Counted from the stretch's first letter, positions 16,005 to 24,933 are shown. The stretch: DNA of 64,000 nt from Wenyingzhuangia sp039768865 (GCF_039768865.1 NZ_JBDMZQ010000025.1); one strand, 5' to 3'. Program-made: numbers and translations. Notes: generated from the sequence alone by a model not told the origin.

Positions 16005-17243
16005 TTACATCAAATCAATGTGTCGATCTTGGTACCCTAATAAATAGAGAACCCCATCTAGACCAAGACTTGAAATAGAACTTTCAGCACTTTCTTTTAC
16101 TTTTGGTTTTGCATGAAAAGCAATACCTAAACCGGCTAGATTTAGCATGGCCAAATCATTAGCACCATCACCAACTGCTATGGTTTGATTGATATGGATA
16201 CCTTCTTTCTTGGCGATGGCTTTTAAGTATTCTGCCTTTTTATTTCCATCTACGATGTCTCCCAAGTAGCCACCTGTTAAGGCTCCATTCTTTATTTCTA
16301 ATTGGTTGGCATGAACATAATCAATTCCTAATTCTTTTTGTAGATATTCGGCAAAGTAAGTGAAGCCTCCCGATAAAATAGCAGTTTTAAAACCATAGTA
16401 TTTCAGCGCTTTAAACAAACGGTGGGCACCTTTCGTAATTGGTAGATTCACTGCAACTTCTCGAAGAACTTCTTCACTTAGTCCTTCTAACATGGCCATA
16501 CGTTTTTTAAAGCTAGTATTGAAATCTATTTCACCACGCATTGCCGATTCTGTGATTGCAGAAACTTGTTCACCTACTCCCGCCAACTCTGCAAGTTTAT
16601 CTATAACTTCAGCTTGAATCAGAGTGGAGTCCATATCAAAACAAACCAAGCGTCTATTTCTTCGGTAGATATTGTCTTCTTGAAAGGACAAGTCTACGTT
16701 TAAATCTTTTGAAATCTTCATAAACTTAGAAGTCATCTCTTCTTTATTTCTCAATTCCCCTCTAACAGAAAGTTGAATACAGGATCTTGGTTGCTCTTTG
16801 TTTTCAAGTTTGTCTACTAGAGAAGTTCGCCCAGTTAAACGTTTGATTGCATCAATATTTAGATTTTCTTCAGCCATTACTTGCGTTACGGAAGAAACTT
16901 GTGATGCTGCTAGGGTTTCACCGAGAATCGTTACAATGTATCGAGATTTACCTTGTGAGGTTACCCATTTTTCATAGTCCTCTACTGAGATGGGAATAAA
17001 TTTAACTTTGATATCTAATTCATAGGCTTTGAACAATAAATCTTTTAAAACAGATCCAGAGTCTTTGCCAGTTGGAACTTCGAATAACATACCTAAAGAT
17101 AAGGTGTCGTGAATGTCAGCCTGTCCAATATCTAAAATATTAGCATTGTATTGCGCTAAGACAGAAGTTAAACCTGAGGTTACTCCGGGTTTATCGTGGC
17201 CTGAAACCTTTAGTAATATGATTTCTTTTTGTGACTTTTCCAT
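16005..17243 (-). CDS. serB: Phosphoserine phosphatase with two ACT domains
   Basis: SerB hydrolyses phosphoserine to serine, the last step of serine synthesis. The 412-residue protein has two N-terminal ACT domains (about 8-90 and 103-190) that bind amino acids, then a HAD phosphatase domain. The nucleophile motif is DMDST (203-207), and GDGANDLAML is the later Mg site. This is the longer ACT-fused form, so feedback control by serine or another amino acid is likely. It lies on the opposite strand between the regulator gene and sulP and is probably not part of that sulfur unit. Confidence 0.94.
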   Translation of the reverse strand: MEKSQKEIILLKVSGHDKPGVTSGLTSVLAQYNANILDIGQADIHDTLSLGMLFEVPTGKDSGSVLKDLLFKAYELDIKVKFIPISVEDYEKWVTSQGKSRYIVTILGETLAASQVSSVTQVMAEENLNIDAIKRLTGRTSLVDKLENKEQPRSCIQLSVRGELRNKEEMTSKFMKISKDLNVDLSFQEDNIYRRNRRLVCFDMDSTLIQAEVIDKLAELAGVGEQVSAITESAMRGEIDFNTSFKKRMAMLEGLSEEVLREVAVNLPITKGAHRLFKALKYYGFKTAILSGGFTYFAEYLQKELGIDYVHANQLEIKNGALTGGYLGDIVDGNKKAEYLKAIAKKEGIHINQTIAVGDGANDLAMLNLAGLGIAFHAKPKVKESAESSISSLGLDGVLYLLGYQDRHIDLM

Positions 17244-17329
17244 TTGGAAGTTTATAAGTATGCGTTAGAAAGTGTAAAAATGCCCAATATTGATGATATA
17301 AACAAAGTAATCGATTAGATTTTTTTAGT

Positions 17330-17343
17330 GTAACTTTTGTTAC
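17330..17343. promoter_or_regulatory. Palindromic operator upstream of sulP
   Basis: GTAAC-TTTT-GTTAC, within TGTAACTTTTGTTACTGT (17329-17346). Its centre (17336.5) is 29.5 bases upstream of the -7 box at 17366, and no -33 TTTG is present at the normal distance. The form, two 5-bp half-sites four bases apart about 40 bases before the expected transcription start, fits a Crp/Fnr activator site. A near-identical copy with identical spacing lies upstream of the CstB-like gene. Confidence 0.75.
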
Positions 17344-17365
17344 TGTAAATAGTTGGGGATCTTGT

Positions 17366-17373
17366 TAGTTTTG
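17366..17373 (+). promoter_or_regulatory. -7 promoter box of sulP
   Basis: TAGTTTTG is a perfect TAnnTTTG box 22 bases before the ATG at 17395. The palindrome at 17330-17343 stands where a -33 element would be expected. Confidence 0.65.
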
Positions 17374-17394
17374 ACAACAGTTAATTCTACTAAT

Positions 17395-19116
17395 ATGAAA
17401 CAATATTTTCCAATCCTAAGTTGGCTGCCTAATTATAAGAAAACCTTTCTTTATGGAGATGTTATGGCTGGTATTACGGTAGGAATCTTACTTATACCGC
17501 AGGGTATGGCCTATGCTATGATTGCAGGGTTGCCTCCAGTTTTTGGATTGTATGCGGCATTAATGCCACAAGTTATATATACGATTTTGGGAACTTCAAG
17601 ACAATTATCTGTTGGTCCAGTAGCTATGGATTCTTTATTGGTAGCTGCAAGTTTAGGAGCTTTGGGAATTACGGGTATTGACAATTACATTGCAATGGCT
17701 ATTTTTCTTTCTTTGTTTATGGGAGTGTTTCAATTACTTCTTGGCCTTTTTCGTTTGGGTTTTTTAGTTAATTTTTTGTCGAAACCTGTAATTAGTGGAT
17801 TCACTTCTGCTGCAGCTATTGTTATTGGGTTAAGTCAGTTGAAACACTTTTTAGGAATTTCAATCCAAGGAAGTTCGAAGTTACATGAACTACTAAAACA
17901 GGTCTACTTAGAAAGTTCAGAAATTCACATATATACGTTACTAATCAGTTTTTTGGGTATCGTATTAATTGTTCTACTAAAAAAATATTCACCAAAAATA
18001 CCTTCGGCTTTAGTAGTTGTTTTACTTGGTACATTAGTGGTTTATTATTTCAATTTAGAGAATTTAGGTGTGAAGATTGTTGGAGATATTCCACAAGGTT
18101 TACCAAGTTTTGAAGTTCCTGATTTTCAAAGTATACCATTATCAAAGTTAACTCCTTTGGCATTGACATTAGCTCTAGTTGCTTATATGGAGGCGATTTC
18201 TGTTTCTAAATCATTGGAAGAAAGTCAAGAGAACTATCAAGTAGATGCAAATCAAGAATTAGTCGCCCTAGGGATGTCAAATATTGTAGGCTCTTTTTTT
18301 AGGTCTTATCCAACAACAGGGGGGTTTTCTAGAACAGCTGTGAATAATCAGGCTGGTGCTTTCACGGGAGTTTCTAGTGTTGTAAGTGCTTTTGTTATAG
18401 GTTTGACACTGTTGTTTCTGACCCCTTTATTTTACTATTTACCAAACGCGGTGTTGGCTTCAATGATTATGGTTGCCGTGTATAATTTAATAGATTTTAA
18501 ATTACCTATTGTCTTATGGGAGCAAAACCGAGATGAGTTTTTCTTGTTGATAACAACTTTTTTGATTACTCTATTTGTGGGAATTACTCAAGGGATTTTA
18601 ATTGGAATGATGTCTTCCTTAGTACTGATGATCTACAGAACTTCTCAACCTCATATTGCTGTTTTGGCAAGAATAGAGGGGAGTGATTATTTCAAAAATA
18701 TTGAAAGATTTCACGAGCAAGTAAAAGAAAGAGATGATTTGTTAATCATACGTTTTGATGCTCAATTATTTTTTGGAAATAAAGATTTTTTTAAGAAAAA
18801 GTTAGACTCGTTGGTAGCGAAGAAAAAAGAAACCCTGAGGTTAGTTGTTTTAAATGCCGAATCAATAAGTTATATAGATAGTAGTGCAAATGCCATGCTA
18901 TTGCAATACATACAAACATTAAAACAACATAACATACAGTTTTTTATATCTGGTGCCATAGGCCCTACAAGAGATGTTCTTTTTAATAATGGAATCATAG
19001 ACGAATTAGGGAAAGACAATCTATTTGTAAGAACTTATGAAGCTGTGGATTGTTATGACGGAGTGGTTTGTAAGGATGATTTACAGAATAAAATTTGCCA
19101 GCAGACTGTTCGTTAG
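17395..19116 (+). CDS. SulP-family anion transporter with STAS domain
   Basis: A 573-residue membrane protein of the SulP (SLC26-like) family. It has 10-14 hydrophobic segments beginning with the family motif around GDVMAGITVGILLIPQGMAYA (given here in part, residues about 21-40). A cytoplasmic STAS domain covers about 440-560 and includes LRLVVLNAESISYIDSSA. Members carry sulfate, other oxyanions or bicarbonate; the substrate cannot be read. Position beside the persulfide dioxygenase-like gene, with the same operator, suggests a sulfur oxyanion such as sulfate, sulfite or thiosulfate. The ATG at 17395 is preferred because the -7 box lies after the longer start. Confidence 0.9.
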   Translation: MKQYFPILSWLPNYKKTFLYGDVMAGITVGILLIPQGMAYAMIAGLPPVFGLYAALMPQVIYTILGTSRQLSVGPVAMDSLLVAASLGALGITGIDNYIAMAIFLSLFMGVFQLLLGLFRLGFLVNFLSKPVISGFTSAAAIVIGLSQLKHFLGISIQGSSKLHELLKQVYLESSEIHIYTLLISFLGIVLIVLLKKYSPKIPSALVVVLLGTLVVYYFNLENLGVKIVGDIPQGLPSFEVPDFQSIPLSKLTPLALTLALVAYMEAISVSKSLEESQENYQVDANQELVALGMSNIVGSFFRSYPTTGGFSRTAVNNQAGAFTGVSSVVSAFVIGLTLLFLTPLFYYLPNAVLASMIMVAVYNLIDFKLPIVLWEQNRDEFFLLITTFLITLFVGITQGILIGMMSSLVLMIYRTSQPHIAVLARIEGSDYFKNIERFHEQVKERDDLLIIRFDAQLFFGNKDFFKKKLDSLVAKKKETLRLVVLNAESISYIDSSANAMLLQYIQTLKQHNIQFFISGAIGPTRDVLFNNGIIDELGKDNLFVRTYEAVDCYDGVVCKDDLQNKICQQTVR

Positions 19117-19119
19117 ACT

Positions 19120-19133
19120 GTAACTATTGTTAC
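19120..19133. promoter_or_regulatory. Palindromic operator upstream of the CstB-like gene
   Basis: GTAAC-TATT-GTTAC, within TGTAACTATTGTTACTGT (19119-19136). It differs at one base from the sulP copy over 18 bases. The centre (19126.5) is 29.5 bases before the -7 box at 19156, the same distance as at sulP. Confidence 0.75.
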
Positions 19134-19155
19134 TGTGTTCGTAGGTAAACAATAT

Positions 19156-19163
19156 TATTTTTG
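19156..19163 (+). promoter_or_regulatory. -7 promoter box of the CstB-like gene
   Basis: TATTTTTG is a perfect TAnnTTTG box 22 bases before the ATG at 19186. The same box-to-ATG distance is seen at sulP. There is no -33 TTTG. Confidence 0.65.
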
Positions 19164-19185
19164 AATAAAATTAAAATTTATAAAA

Positions 19186-20592
19186 ATGAAAATACAACAA
19201 ATTTATACAGGGTGTTTGGCACAAGGAGCGTACTACATCGAAAGCCATGGGGAAGTAGCGATTATTGATCCACTTAGAGAAGTGCAACCTTACATTGATA
19301 TGGCAACAAAGAGCGGAGCTCAAATTAAGTATATATTTGAAACTCATTTTCACGCTGATTTTGTTAGTGGGCATGTTACCTTGTCAAAAAAAACAGGAGC
19401 TCCAATCGTTTATGGACCTAATGCAAGTACTACTTTTGATGCTATTATAGCAGAAGATCATCAGGAGTTTATGATAGGGGAAATAACAATTGTTGCCCTG
19501 CATACTCCTGGGCATACGATGGAATCTACAACTTATTTACTGAAAGATGAAGATGGGAAACACCATGCTTTGTTTACAGGGGACACATTGTTTCTAGGAG
19601 ATGTTGGTAGACCTGATTTGGCTCAAAAATCGGCAAGTATGACTCAAGAGGATTTAGCAGGTACGTTATATCATAGTTTGCGTAACAAGATAATGCCTTT
19701 GTCTGATGAATTAATCATTTATCCTGGTCATGGTGCAGGATCTGCATGTGGTAAAAATTTAAGCAAGGAGACTACCGGAACTTTGGGTGATCAAAAAGAA
19801 AATAATTATGCTTTAAGAGCAGATATGACAAAAGAGGAATTTGTAAAGGAGGTCACGAGTGGTTTGATGCCTCCTCCAAAATATTTTCCATTAAATGTAA
19901 AAATGAATAAAGAAGGGTATGACGATATTTCTGATGTTATTACCCAAGGAACTCATGAGTTAAATCCTCAAGAGTTAGAGTTGTTGGCCAATGAGACAGG
20001 TGCTTTAGTATTAGACGTTAGGTCTCAGGAAGAATTTGCGAAAGGCCACATTCCTCAATCCATATTTATTGGAATAGATGGTGGATTTGCGCCTTGGGTT
20101 GGAGCATTAATAGGAGATGTAAAACAACCTATAGTATTGATTATTCCTGAGGGTCGAGAAGAAGAAACCATTACACGTTTGTCCAGAGTTGGTTTTGATA
20201 ATACTTTAGGTTATTTAAAAGGAGGTTTCGAGTCATGGGTTAATGCAGGGAGAGAGTATGATACTGTAAATCAGATAGAACCGACTGACTTAAAGAGAAT
20301 AATTTTGGATGAAACAGAAATTTTTGATGTAAGAAAGCCAACAGAGTTTATTTCTGAAAGATTACCTCAAGCAAAGAATGCTTCTTTAGAAGAAATTAAT
20401 GAGCATTTAAATGCCTTTCCATCAGAAGGTAATTTTTACCTACATTGTGCGGGGGGATACAGGAGTATGATTGCTGCTTCTATTCTGAAAAGTAGAGGTA
20501 TTCACAATTTTATTGATGTTGTAGGAGGGTTTGCTAAAATAAAATCAACAGGTTTTAATGTAACGGATTATGTTTGTCCATCAACACTATAA
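19186..20592 (+). CDS. CstB-like persulfide dioxygenase/rhodanese fusion
   Basis: A 468-residue three-domain protein. Residues 1-250 are a metallo-beta-lactamase fold with ETHFHAD (His54, His56, Asp58), HTPGH (His110) and FTGDTLFLGDVGRPDL (Asp133), the iron-site pattern of ETHE1-type persulfide dioxygenases. Residues about 260-355 are a rhodanese fold whose active-site loop reads IIPEGREE, with no cysteine. Residues about 370-465 are a second rhodanese with the catalytic Cys421 in HCAGGYRS. This order matches staphylococcal CstB, which oxidises thiol persulfides to sulfite and makes thiosulfate. The function is inferred from architecture. The next gene is another rhodanese, three bases or less downstream. 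Confidence 0.88.
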   Translation: MKIQQIYTGCLAQGAYYIESHGEVAIIDPLREVQPYIDMATKSGAQIKYIFETHFHADFVSGHVTLSKKTGAPIVYGPNASTTFDAIIAEDHQEFMIGEITIVALHTPGHTMESTTYLLKDEDGKHHALFTGDTLFLGDVGRPDLAQKSASMTQEDLAGTLYHSLRNKIMPLSDELIIYPGHGAGSACGKNLSKETTGTLGDQKENNYALRADMTKEEFVKEVTSGLMPPPKYFPLNVKMNKEGYDDISDVITQGTHELNPQELELLANETGALVLDVRSQEEFAKGHIPQSIFIGIDGGFAPWVGALIGDVKQPIVLIIPEGREEETITRLSRVGFDNTLGYLKGGFESWVNAGREYDTVNQIEPTDLKRIILDETEIFDVRKPTEFISERLPQAKNASLEEINEHLNAFPSEGNFYLHCAGGYRSMIAASILKSRGIHNFIDVVGGFAKIKSTGFNVTDYVCPSTL

Positions 20593-20594
20593 AA

Positions 20595-20978
20595 ATGAAT
20601 AAAATGTTATACATATCAATCTTCATAGTTTTAATCGCATTTTTAATTCTTCAGCAACTAAATGCTAGAAAAATAAAGGATAATAGGATAGAACTTACAG
20701 AATTCAAAAAAGGTATCCTTCAAAAAGATGTACAATTAATTGATGTAAGAACGGCATCAGAATTTAAAAGTGGACACATCAACGGGGCAAAAAATATTGA
20801 TGTATTATCTGCTCAATTTAAAGAGAGAATTAAAAACTTAGAGACTTCGAAGCCAACCTACTTATATTGCAGATCAGGAAAAAGAAGTCAAAAAGCTTTA
20901 AAAATAATGCTTAATCAAGGATTCGTTGATGTATATGATCTGGTAGGAGGCTATACCATTTGGAGGTCTGATAAGTAG
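20595..20978 (+). CDS. Membrane-anchored single-domain rhodanese
   Basis: A 127-residue protein with an N-terminal hydrophobic segment (about 5-20, YISIFIVLIAFLILQ) followed by one rhodanese domain with LIDVRTASEF and the active-site loop YCRSGKRS (Cys92). The single segment would place the domain outside the cytoplasm if it acts as a signal anchor. It starts two bases after the stop of the CstB-like gene and so shares its transcript. It probably carries sulfane sulfur to or from the dioxygenase, but its partner is unknown. I chose the ATG at 20595; the longer TTG start lies inside the previous gene. Confidence 0.85.
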   Translation: MNKMLYISIFIVLIAFLILQQLNARKIKDNRIELTEFKKGILQKDVQLIDVRTASEFKSGHINGAKNIDVLSAQFKERIKNLETSKPTYLYCRSGKRSQKALKIMLNQGFVDVYDLVGGYTIWRSDK

Positions 20979-21000
20979 TTTAAGTAGTGATTTTAGTTTT

Positions 21001-21033
21001 AAACCACCCCAATCTATATTGGGGTGGTTTTTT
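21001..21033 (+). terminator. Terminator of the sulfur operon
   Basis: AAACCACCCCAA (21001-21012) and TTGGGGTGGTTT (21019-21030) form a perfect 12-bp stem with a six-base loop followed by T residues. Confidence 0.92.
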
Positions 21034-21112
21034 GTGAATGATAATTAATTGGTTTGGTAGAGGTATAAATTTTTAATGAATGGCAATAGGTTATTCATTT
21101 GTATTATTATAT

Positions 21113-21120
21113 TATTTTTG
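21113..21120 (+). promoter_or_regulatory. -7 promoter box of pta-ackA
   Basis: TATTTTTG is a perfect TAnnTTTG box 16 bases before the pta ATG. A TTTG at 21098-21101 is too close to be a normal -33 element. Confidence 0.55.
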
Positions 21121-21136
21121 TAAAAAGAAATGAAAC

Positions 21137-23230
21137 ATGAGTAAAGCTATTTATATTGCAGCATCACATTCGAATAGTGGAAAATCAATTGCAACCCTTG
21201 GGTTGATGAGGTTACTTTTAGGAAAAACAACCAAGGTTGGGTATTTAAAACCTATAATTACAGTAAATGAAAACAAGAAAGATTTTCATATTGAAACCAT
21301 ACTTTCCCATTTTGATTTAGATATAGATTATCAAGATGCTTTTGTATTAAAAAGCAAAGAGGTCATCGCCAAAAGGAATCAAGGTAAAATAGGAGAAGTT
21401 ATAGACACCATCATTAAGCAGTACAAAAAAATGGAGTCAATTTATGATTTTGTATTGGTAGAGGGTACTGATTTTGAGGGAGATACTACTTCAATGGAAG
21501 CTGAGCTTAATGTTCAAATTGCGAAAAACTTAGGGATTCCCGTAATAATAATTAGTAAGGCCTCTAAAGGTTCGGTTGACAATACTATAGAAAACACCAA
21601 ATTGATTTATGACACATTTATTGATGGTGATGTTGAAGTTTTATCAATTCTGGTAAACAAAGTTCTTGAAGAAAATTTAACACAGATAAAAACTCGTCTT
21701 TCCGCCTTAGTATCAAAAACGGTCCTGACGAGCACGATTCCTTTTTCAAATAAATTGTCAAGTCCTACAGTAGCTGAAATTACAAGAGAGTTAAATGCAG
21801 AGTTGATGTTTGGCGCCTCTGGATTGAACAATCCAATTCACGCTTATGGGGTAGGAGCGATGCAGTTAAGAAATCATCTCGAGCATTATGTAGACCATTA
21901 TCTGGTCGTCACTCCAGGAGACAGAGCTGATATTATTTTAGGGGCATTACAAGCAAATATTTCTAAAAATTATCCAAAGGTAGCAGGAATAGTTTTAACA
22001 GGAGGGCTAAAACCAGAGGGGACCATTCTGAAATTAATAGATGGTTTGTCCGATGTTGTTCCTATTGTGTCTGTGAATACGGGAACCTTTGAAACAGCAA
22101 CCAATTTGGCGAATGTAAAAGCAAAGATATACCCAGAGAATACAGATAAAATATTGGAGACCTTAAGAATTTTTGATAAATATGTACCTACTGAAGAACT
22201 AACAAATAAGCTTATTAATTTTGAAGTAAAAGGCATGACCCCTAAGATGTTTCAGTACAATATGATAGACAGAGCACAGAAACAGAAAAAAAGAGTGGTG
22301 TTGCCCGAAGGGAGTGATATTAGAGTTCTCGAAGCTGCTGCAATGTTGGCCACTTTAGATATTGTGAGTCTAACTCTACTGGGTGATATCGAAGAGATAA
22401 AGGCAAAAGCTAAAAAAACGGGTCTTGTGATTAATTTTGACAACATAAAAATTATTGATCCTGTCAAGTCTGTTTATTTTGATGAATTTGTGAATACTTT
22501 TTATGCGCTCAGAAAACACAAAGGAGTCAATCTAGACACTGCAAGAGATATCATGACAGATGTGTCCTACTTTGGAACCATGATGGTTCATAAAGGTATT
22601 GTAGATGGAATGGTTTCGGGTGCGGTCAATACCACGCAGCATACGATTAGGCCTGCCTTGCAGTTTGTCAAAACAAAACCAGGTGTTTCTGTAGTATCCT
22701 CTATTTTCTTTATGTGTATGGATAGTAGAGTTGCTATTTTTGGTGATTGTGCCATCAACCCAGATCCTACTGCGGAGCAGTTGGCAGAAATCGCCATTTC
22801 ATCTGCAGACTCTGCATCTAATTTCGGAATAGAACCTAGAATTGCGATGCTTTCTTATTCATCAGGCTCTTCAGGGAAAGGAGCTCAAGTAGATAAAGTT
22901 AGAATGGCTACAGAAATAGTAAAGAAGATACGTCCAGATTTGAAAATTGAAGGGCCCATTCAGTATGATGCAGCTGTAGATGCAGGAGTAGCAAAAAGTA
23001 AACTCCCAAATTCTCAAGTAGCCGGAAAAGCTTCTGTATTAGTGTTTCCTGACTTAAACACAGGAAATAATACTTATAAAGCTATCCAAAGAGAAACTGG
23101 GGCTTTGGCTATTGGCCCAATGTTGCAGGGATTAAATAAACCCGTAAATGATTTGAGTAGAGGCTGCACTGTCGATGACATTTTTAATACTGTAATTATA
23201 ACTGCGATCCAAGCGCAAGAATTATCATAA
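21137..23230 (+). CDS. pta: Phosphate acetyltransferase, long form
   Basis: Pta interconverts acetyl-CoA and acetyl phosphate. The 697-residue protein is the long type: an N-terminal P-loop-like domain (AASHSNSGKSIATLGLMRLL near residues 7-26), a central DRTGG domain (about 215-330), and the C-terminal catalytic domain (about 370-697) with the conserved YSSGSSGKG and GPIQYDAAVD segments. The N-terminal part is known in the family to help hexamer formation and allosteric control. It is followed by ackA after two bases. Confidence 0.95.
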   Translation: MSKAIYIAASHSNSGKSIATLGLMRLLLGKTTKVGYLKPIITVNENKKDFHIETILSHFDLDIDYQDAFVLKSKEVIAKRNQGKIGEVIDTIIKQYKKMESIYDFVLVEGTDFEGDTTSMEAELNVQIAKNLGIPVIIISKASKGSVDNTIENTKLIYDTFIDGDVEVLSILVNKVLEENLTQIKTRLSALVSKTVLTSTIPFSNKLSSPTVAEITRELNAELMFGASGLNNPIHAYGVGAMQLRNHLEHYVDHYLVVTPGDRADIILGALQANISKNYPKVAGIVLTGGLKPEGTILKLIDGLSDVVPIVSVNTGTFETATNLANVKAKIYPENTDKILETLRIFDKYVPTEELTNKLINFEVKGMTPKMFQYNMIDRAQKQKKRVVLPEGSDIRVLEAAAMLATLDIVSLTLLGDIEEIKAKAKKTGLVINFDNIKIIDPVKSVYFDEFVNTFYALRKHKGVNLDTARDIMTDVSYFGTMMVHKGIVDGMVSGAVNTTQHTIRPALQFVKTKPGVSVVSSIFFMCMDSRVAIFGDCAINPDPTAEQLAEIAISSADSASNFGIEPRIAMLSYSSGSSGKGAQVDKVRMATEIVKKIRPDLKIEGPIQYDAAVDAGVAKSKLPNSQVAGKASVLVFPDLNTGNNTYKAIQRETGALAIGPMLQGLNKPVNDLSRGCTVDDIFNTVIITAIQAQELS

Positions 23231-23232
23231 CT

Positions 23233-24417
23233 ATGAAGATATTAATTATCAATTCAGGAAGTTCATCTTTAAAATATAAAGTCATTGAAATGCCTTCAGA
23301 ACGTTTAGTTTGTAGAGGTATAATTGAGCGTATAGGTCAAGAAAATTCTGTGTTTGAATATATACCGACCGAGGGAGAAAAGGTTCAGACAACATTACCA
23401 ATTCTAGACCATAAGCAAGGTTTGTCTAAATTGGTTTCCTGTTTGTTGGATCAAGAAATTGGAATCTTAAAAGAAGCAAGTGATCTCAAAATGATTGGTC
23501 ATAGAATAGTTCACGGAGGTAGTACATTTTCTAAAACTCGAATCATAACTCCTGAAGTGAAAATTAAAATAAAAGAATTGTTTTCATTAGCCCCTTTACA
23601 CAATCCCGCTAATTTATTAGGTGTTGAGGTTTGTGAAGAATTATTCCCTGAGGCACAACAAATAGCTGTTTTTGATACTGCATTTCATCAAACAATACCC
23701 TCAATGGCCTATAAGTATGCATTGCCAAAAGAGCTAACTAATGAAAATAAGATTCGTCTCTATGGCTTCCATGGGACCAGTCATAAATATGTTTCAGAAA
23801 AAGCCATTGCTTTTTTGGGGGCCACACAAAGTAAAGTGATTGTTCTTCACATAGGAAATGGCGCCTCAGTTTCTGCCGTCCAAAACGGAAAATGTATAGA
23901 CCATTCTATGGGTTTCTCACCTACAGCAGGGCTGCCTATGGGAACACGTACAGGGGACATAGATCCTTCAGTTATATTGCATTTGATAGATAATTTAGGG
24001 TATACGACTAGTGAAGTTAGTCACATGTTAAACAAGCAAAGTGGTATGCTAGGAATGACAGGGTTTTCAGACTTTAGAGATTTAGTCAGTCAATCAGAGC
24101 AAGGAAATGAAGAATGTAAAGAGGCTTTGTCTTTATATGCTTATCGAATAAAGAAATATATAGGAGCCTATACAGCTGTGATGAATGGATTAGATGCAAT
24201 TGTTTTTACCGCTGGAGCCGGGGAGAACTGTAAAGAGATAAGAGCTTTGGCTTGTGAGGGTCTTGACTATATTGGAGTTGATTTAGATGAGAAGCTAAAT
24301 GATGTTAAACCAAAAGAATTAACCGAACTCCAAACTAAAACTTCAAAAGTTAAAATATTAATCATACCAACAAATGAAGAGTTAGAAATTGCAAAGCAGG
24401 CATTTGAATTGATTTAG
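23233..24417 (+). CDS. ackA: Acetate kinase
   Basis: AckA converts acetyl phosphate and ADP to acetate and ATP. The 394-residue protein shows the family motifs LIINSGSSSLKYK (3-15), FDTAFHQTIP, GFHGTSHKYV and HIGNGASVSAV. It is cotranscribed with pta. The pair lets the cell gain ATP from excess acetyl-CoA or take up acetate. Confidence 0.97.
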   Translation: MKILIINSGSSSLKYKVIEMPSERLVCRGIIERIGQENSVFEYIPTEGEKVQTTLPILDHKQGLSKLVSCLLDQEIGILKEASDLKMIGHRIVHGGSTFSKTRIITPEVKIKIKELFSLAPLHNPANLLGVEVCEELFPEAQQIAVFDTAFHQTIPSMAYKYALPKELTNENKIRLYGFHGTSHKYVSEKAIAFLGATQSKVIVLHIGNGASVSAVQNGKCIDHSMGFSPTAGLPMGTRTGDIDPSVILHLIDNLGYTTSEVSHMLNKQSGMLGMTGFSDFRDLVSQSEQGNEECKEALSLYAYRIKKYIGAYTAVMNGLDAIVFTAGAGENCKEIRALACEGLDYIGVDLDEKLNDVKPKELTELQTKTSKVKILIIPTNEELEIAKQAFELI

Positions 24418-24432
24418 AAAACATTAAAAATA

Positions 24433-24462
24433 AAACCCTCTAACCAAAAAGTTAGAGGGTTT
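24433..24462. terminator. Bidirectional terminator between ackA and rplT
   Basis: AAACCCTCTAAC (24433-24444) and its exact reverse complement at 24451-24462 enclose a six-base loop. The A and T ends serve both converging operons. Confidence 0.9.
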
Positions 24463-24488
24463 AAATATAAGCAAGATGTTGTTTTAAA

Positions 24489-24833
24489 TTATTTTACTTT
24501 TTCGACGATGGCCTTAAAAGCTTCTGGGTTGTTCATTGCTAAGTCGGCTAAAACCTTACGGTTCAATTCGATGTTGTTAGCTTTTACTTTTCCCATAAAC
24601 TGAGAATAAGACAATCCATGAATGCGAGCACCCGCATTGATACGTGTGATCCACAATCCGCGGAAAGTTCTTTTCTTGTTTTTTCTGTCACGGTAAGAGT
24701 AAGACATCGCTTTCTCAACCGCATTTTTTGCTACTGTGTAAACGTTTTTACGTCTTCCAAAATAACCTTTTGCTTGCTTCAAGATTTTTTTTCTTCTATT
24801 TCTTGAAGCTACTGAATTTACTGATCTAGGCAT
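24489..24833 (-). CDS. rplT: Ribosomal protein L20
   Basis: L20 binds 23S rRNA early in 50S assembly and in other bacteria represses its own operon. The 114-residue protein starts MPRSVNSVASRNRRKKILKQ and has the basic, alpha-helical sequence of the family (GYFGRRKNVYTVAKNAVEKA). It is the last gene of the thrS-infC-rpmI-rplT group. Confidence 0.97.
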   Translation of the reverse strand: MPRSVNSVASRNRRKKILKQAKGYFGRRKNVYTVAKNAVEKAMSYSYRDRKNKKRTFRGLWITRINAGARIHGLSYSQFMGKVKANNIELNRKVLADLAMNNPEAFKAIVEKVK

Positions 24834-24861
24834 AATTTCAATGTTTTTTTGTAGTGAGGCG

Positions 24862-24877
24862 GTAACATTAATGTTAC
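24862..24877. promoter_or_regulatory. Perfect 16-bp palindrome between rpmI and rplT
   Basis: GTAACATTAATGTTAC is a perfect 16-base palindrome in the 100-base rpmI-rplT gap, 29 bases before the rplT start. As RNA it forms a short hairpin. L20 is known in other bacteria to control its own message through such structures; a role here is only a guess. Confidence 0.45.
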
Positions 24878-24933
24878 GCTTTTAAGTGGCCCACTCCATG
24901 GTTAATAATTTAATATTCCCGATTAGACTTAAA

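Noticed and set aside
24862..24877. Palindrome as a third copy of the sulfur operator
   Set aside because: The half-sites match (GTAAC/GTTAC) but the spacer is six bases, there is no -7 box at the right distance, and it lies inside a ribosomal protein operon.
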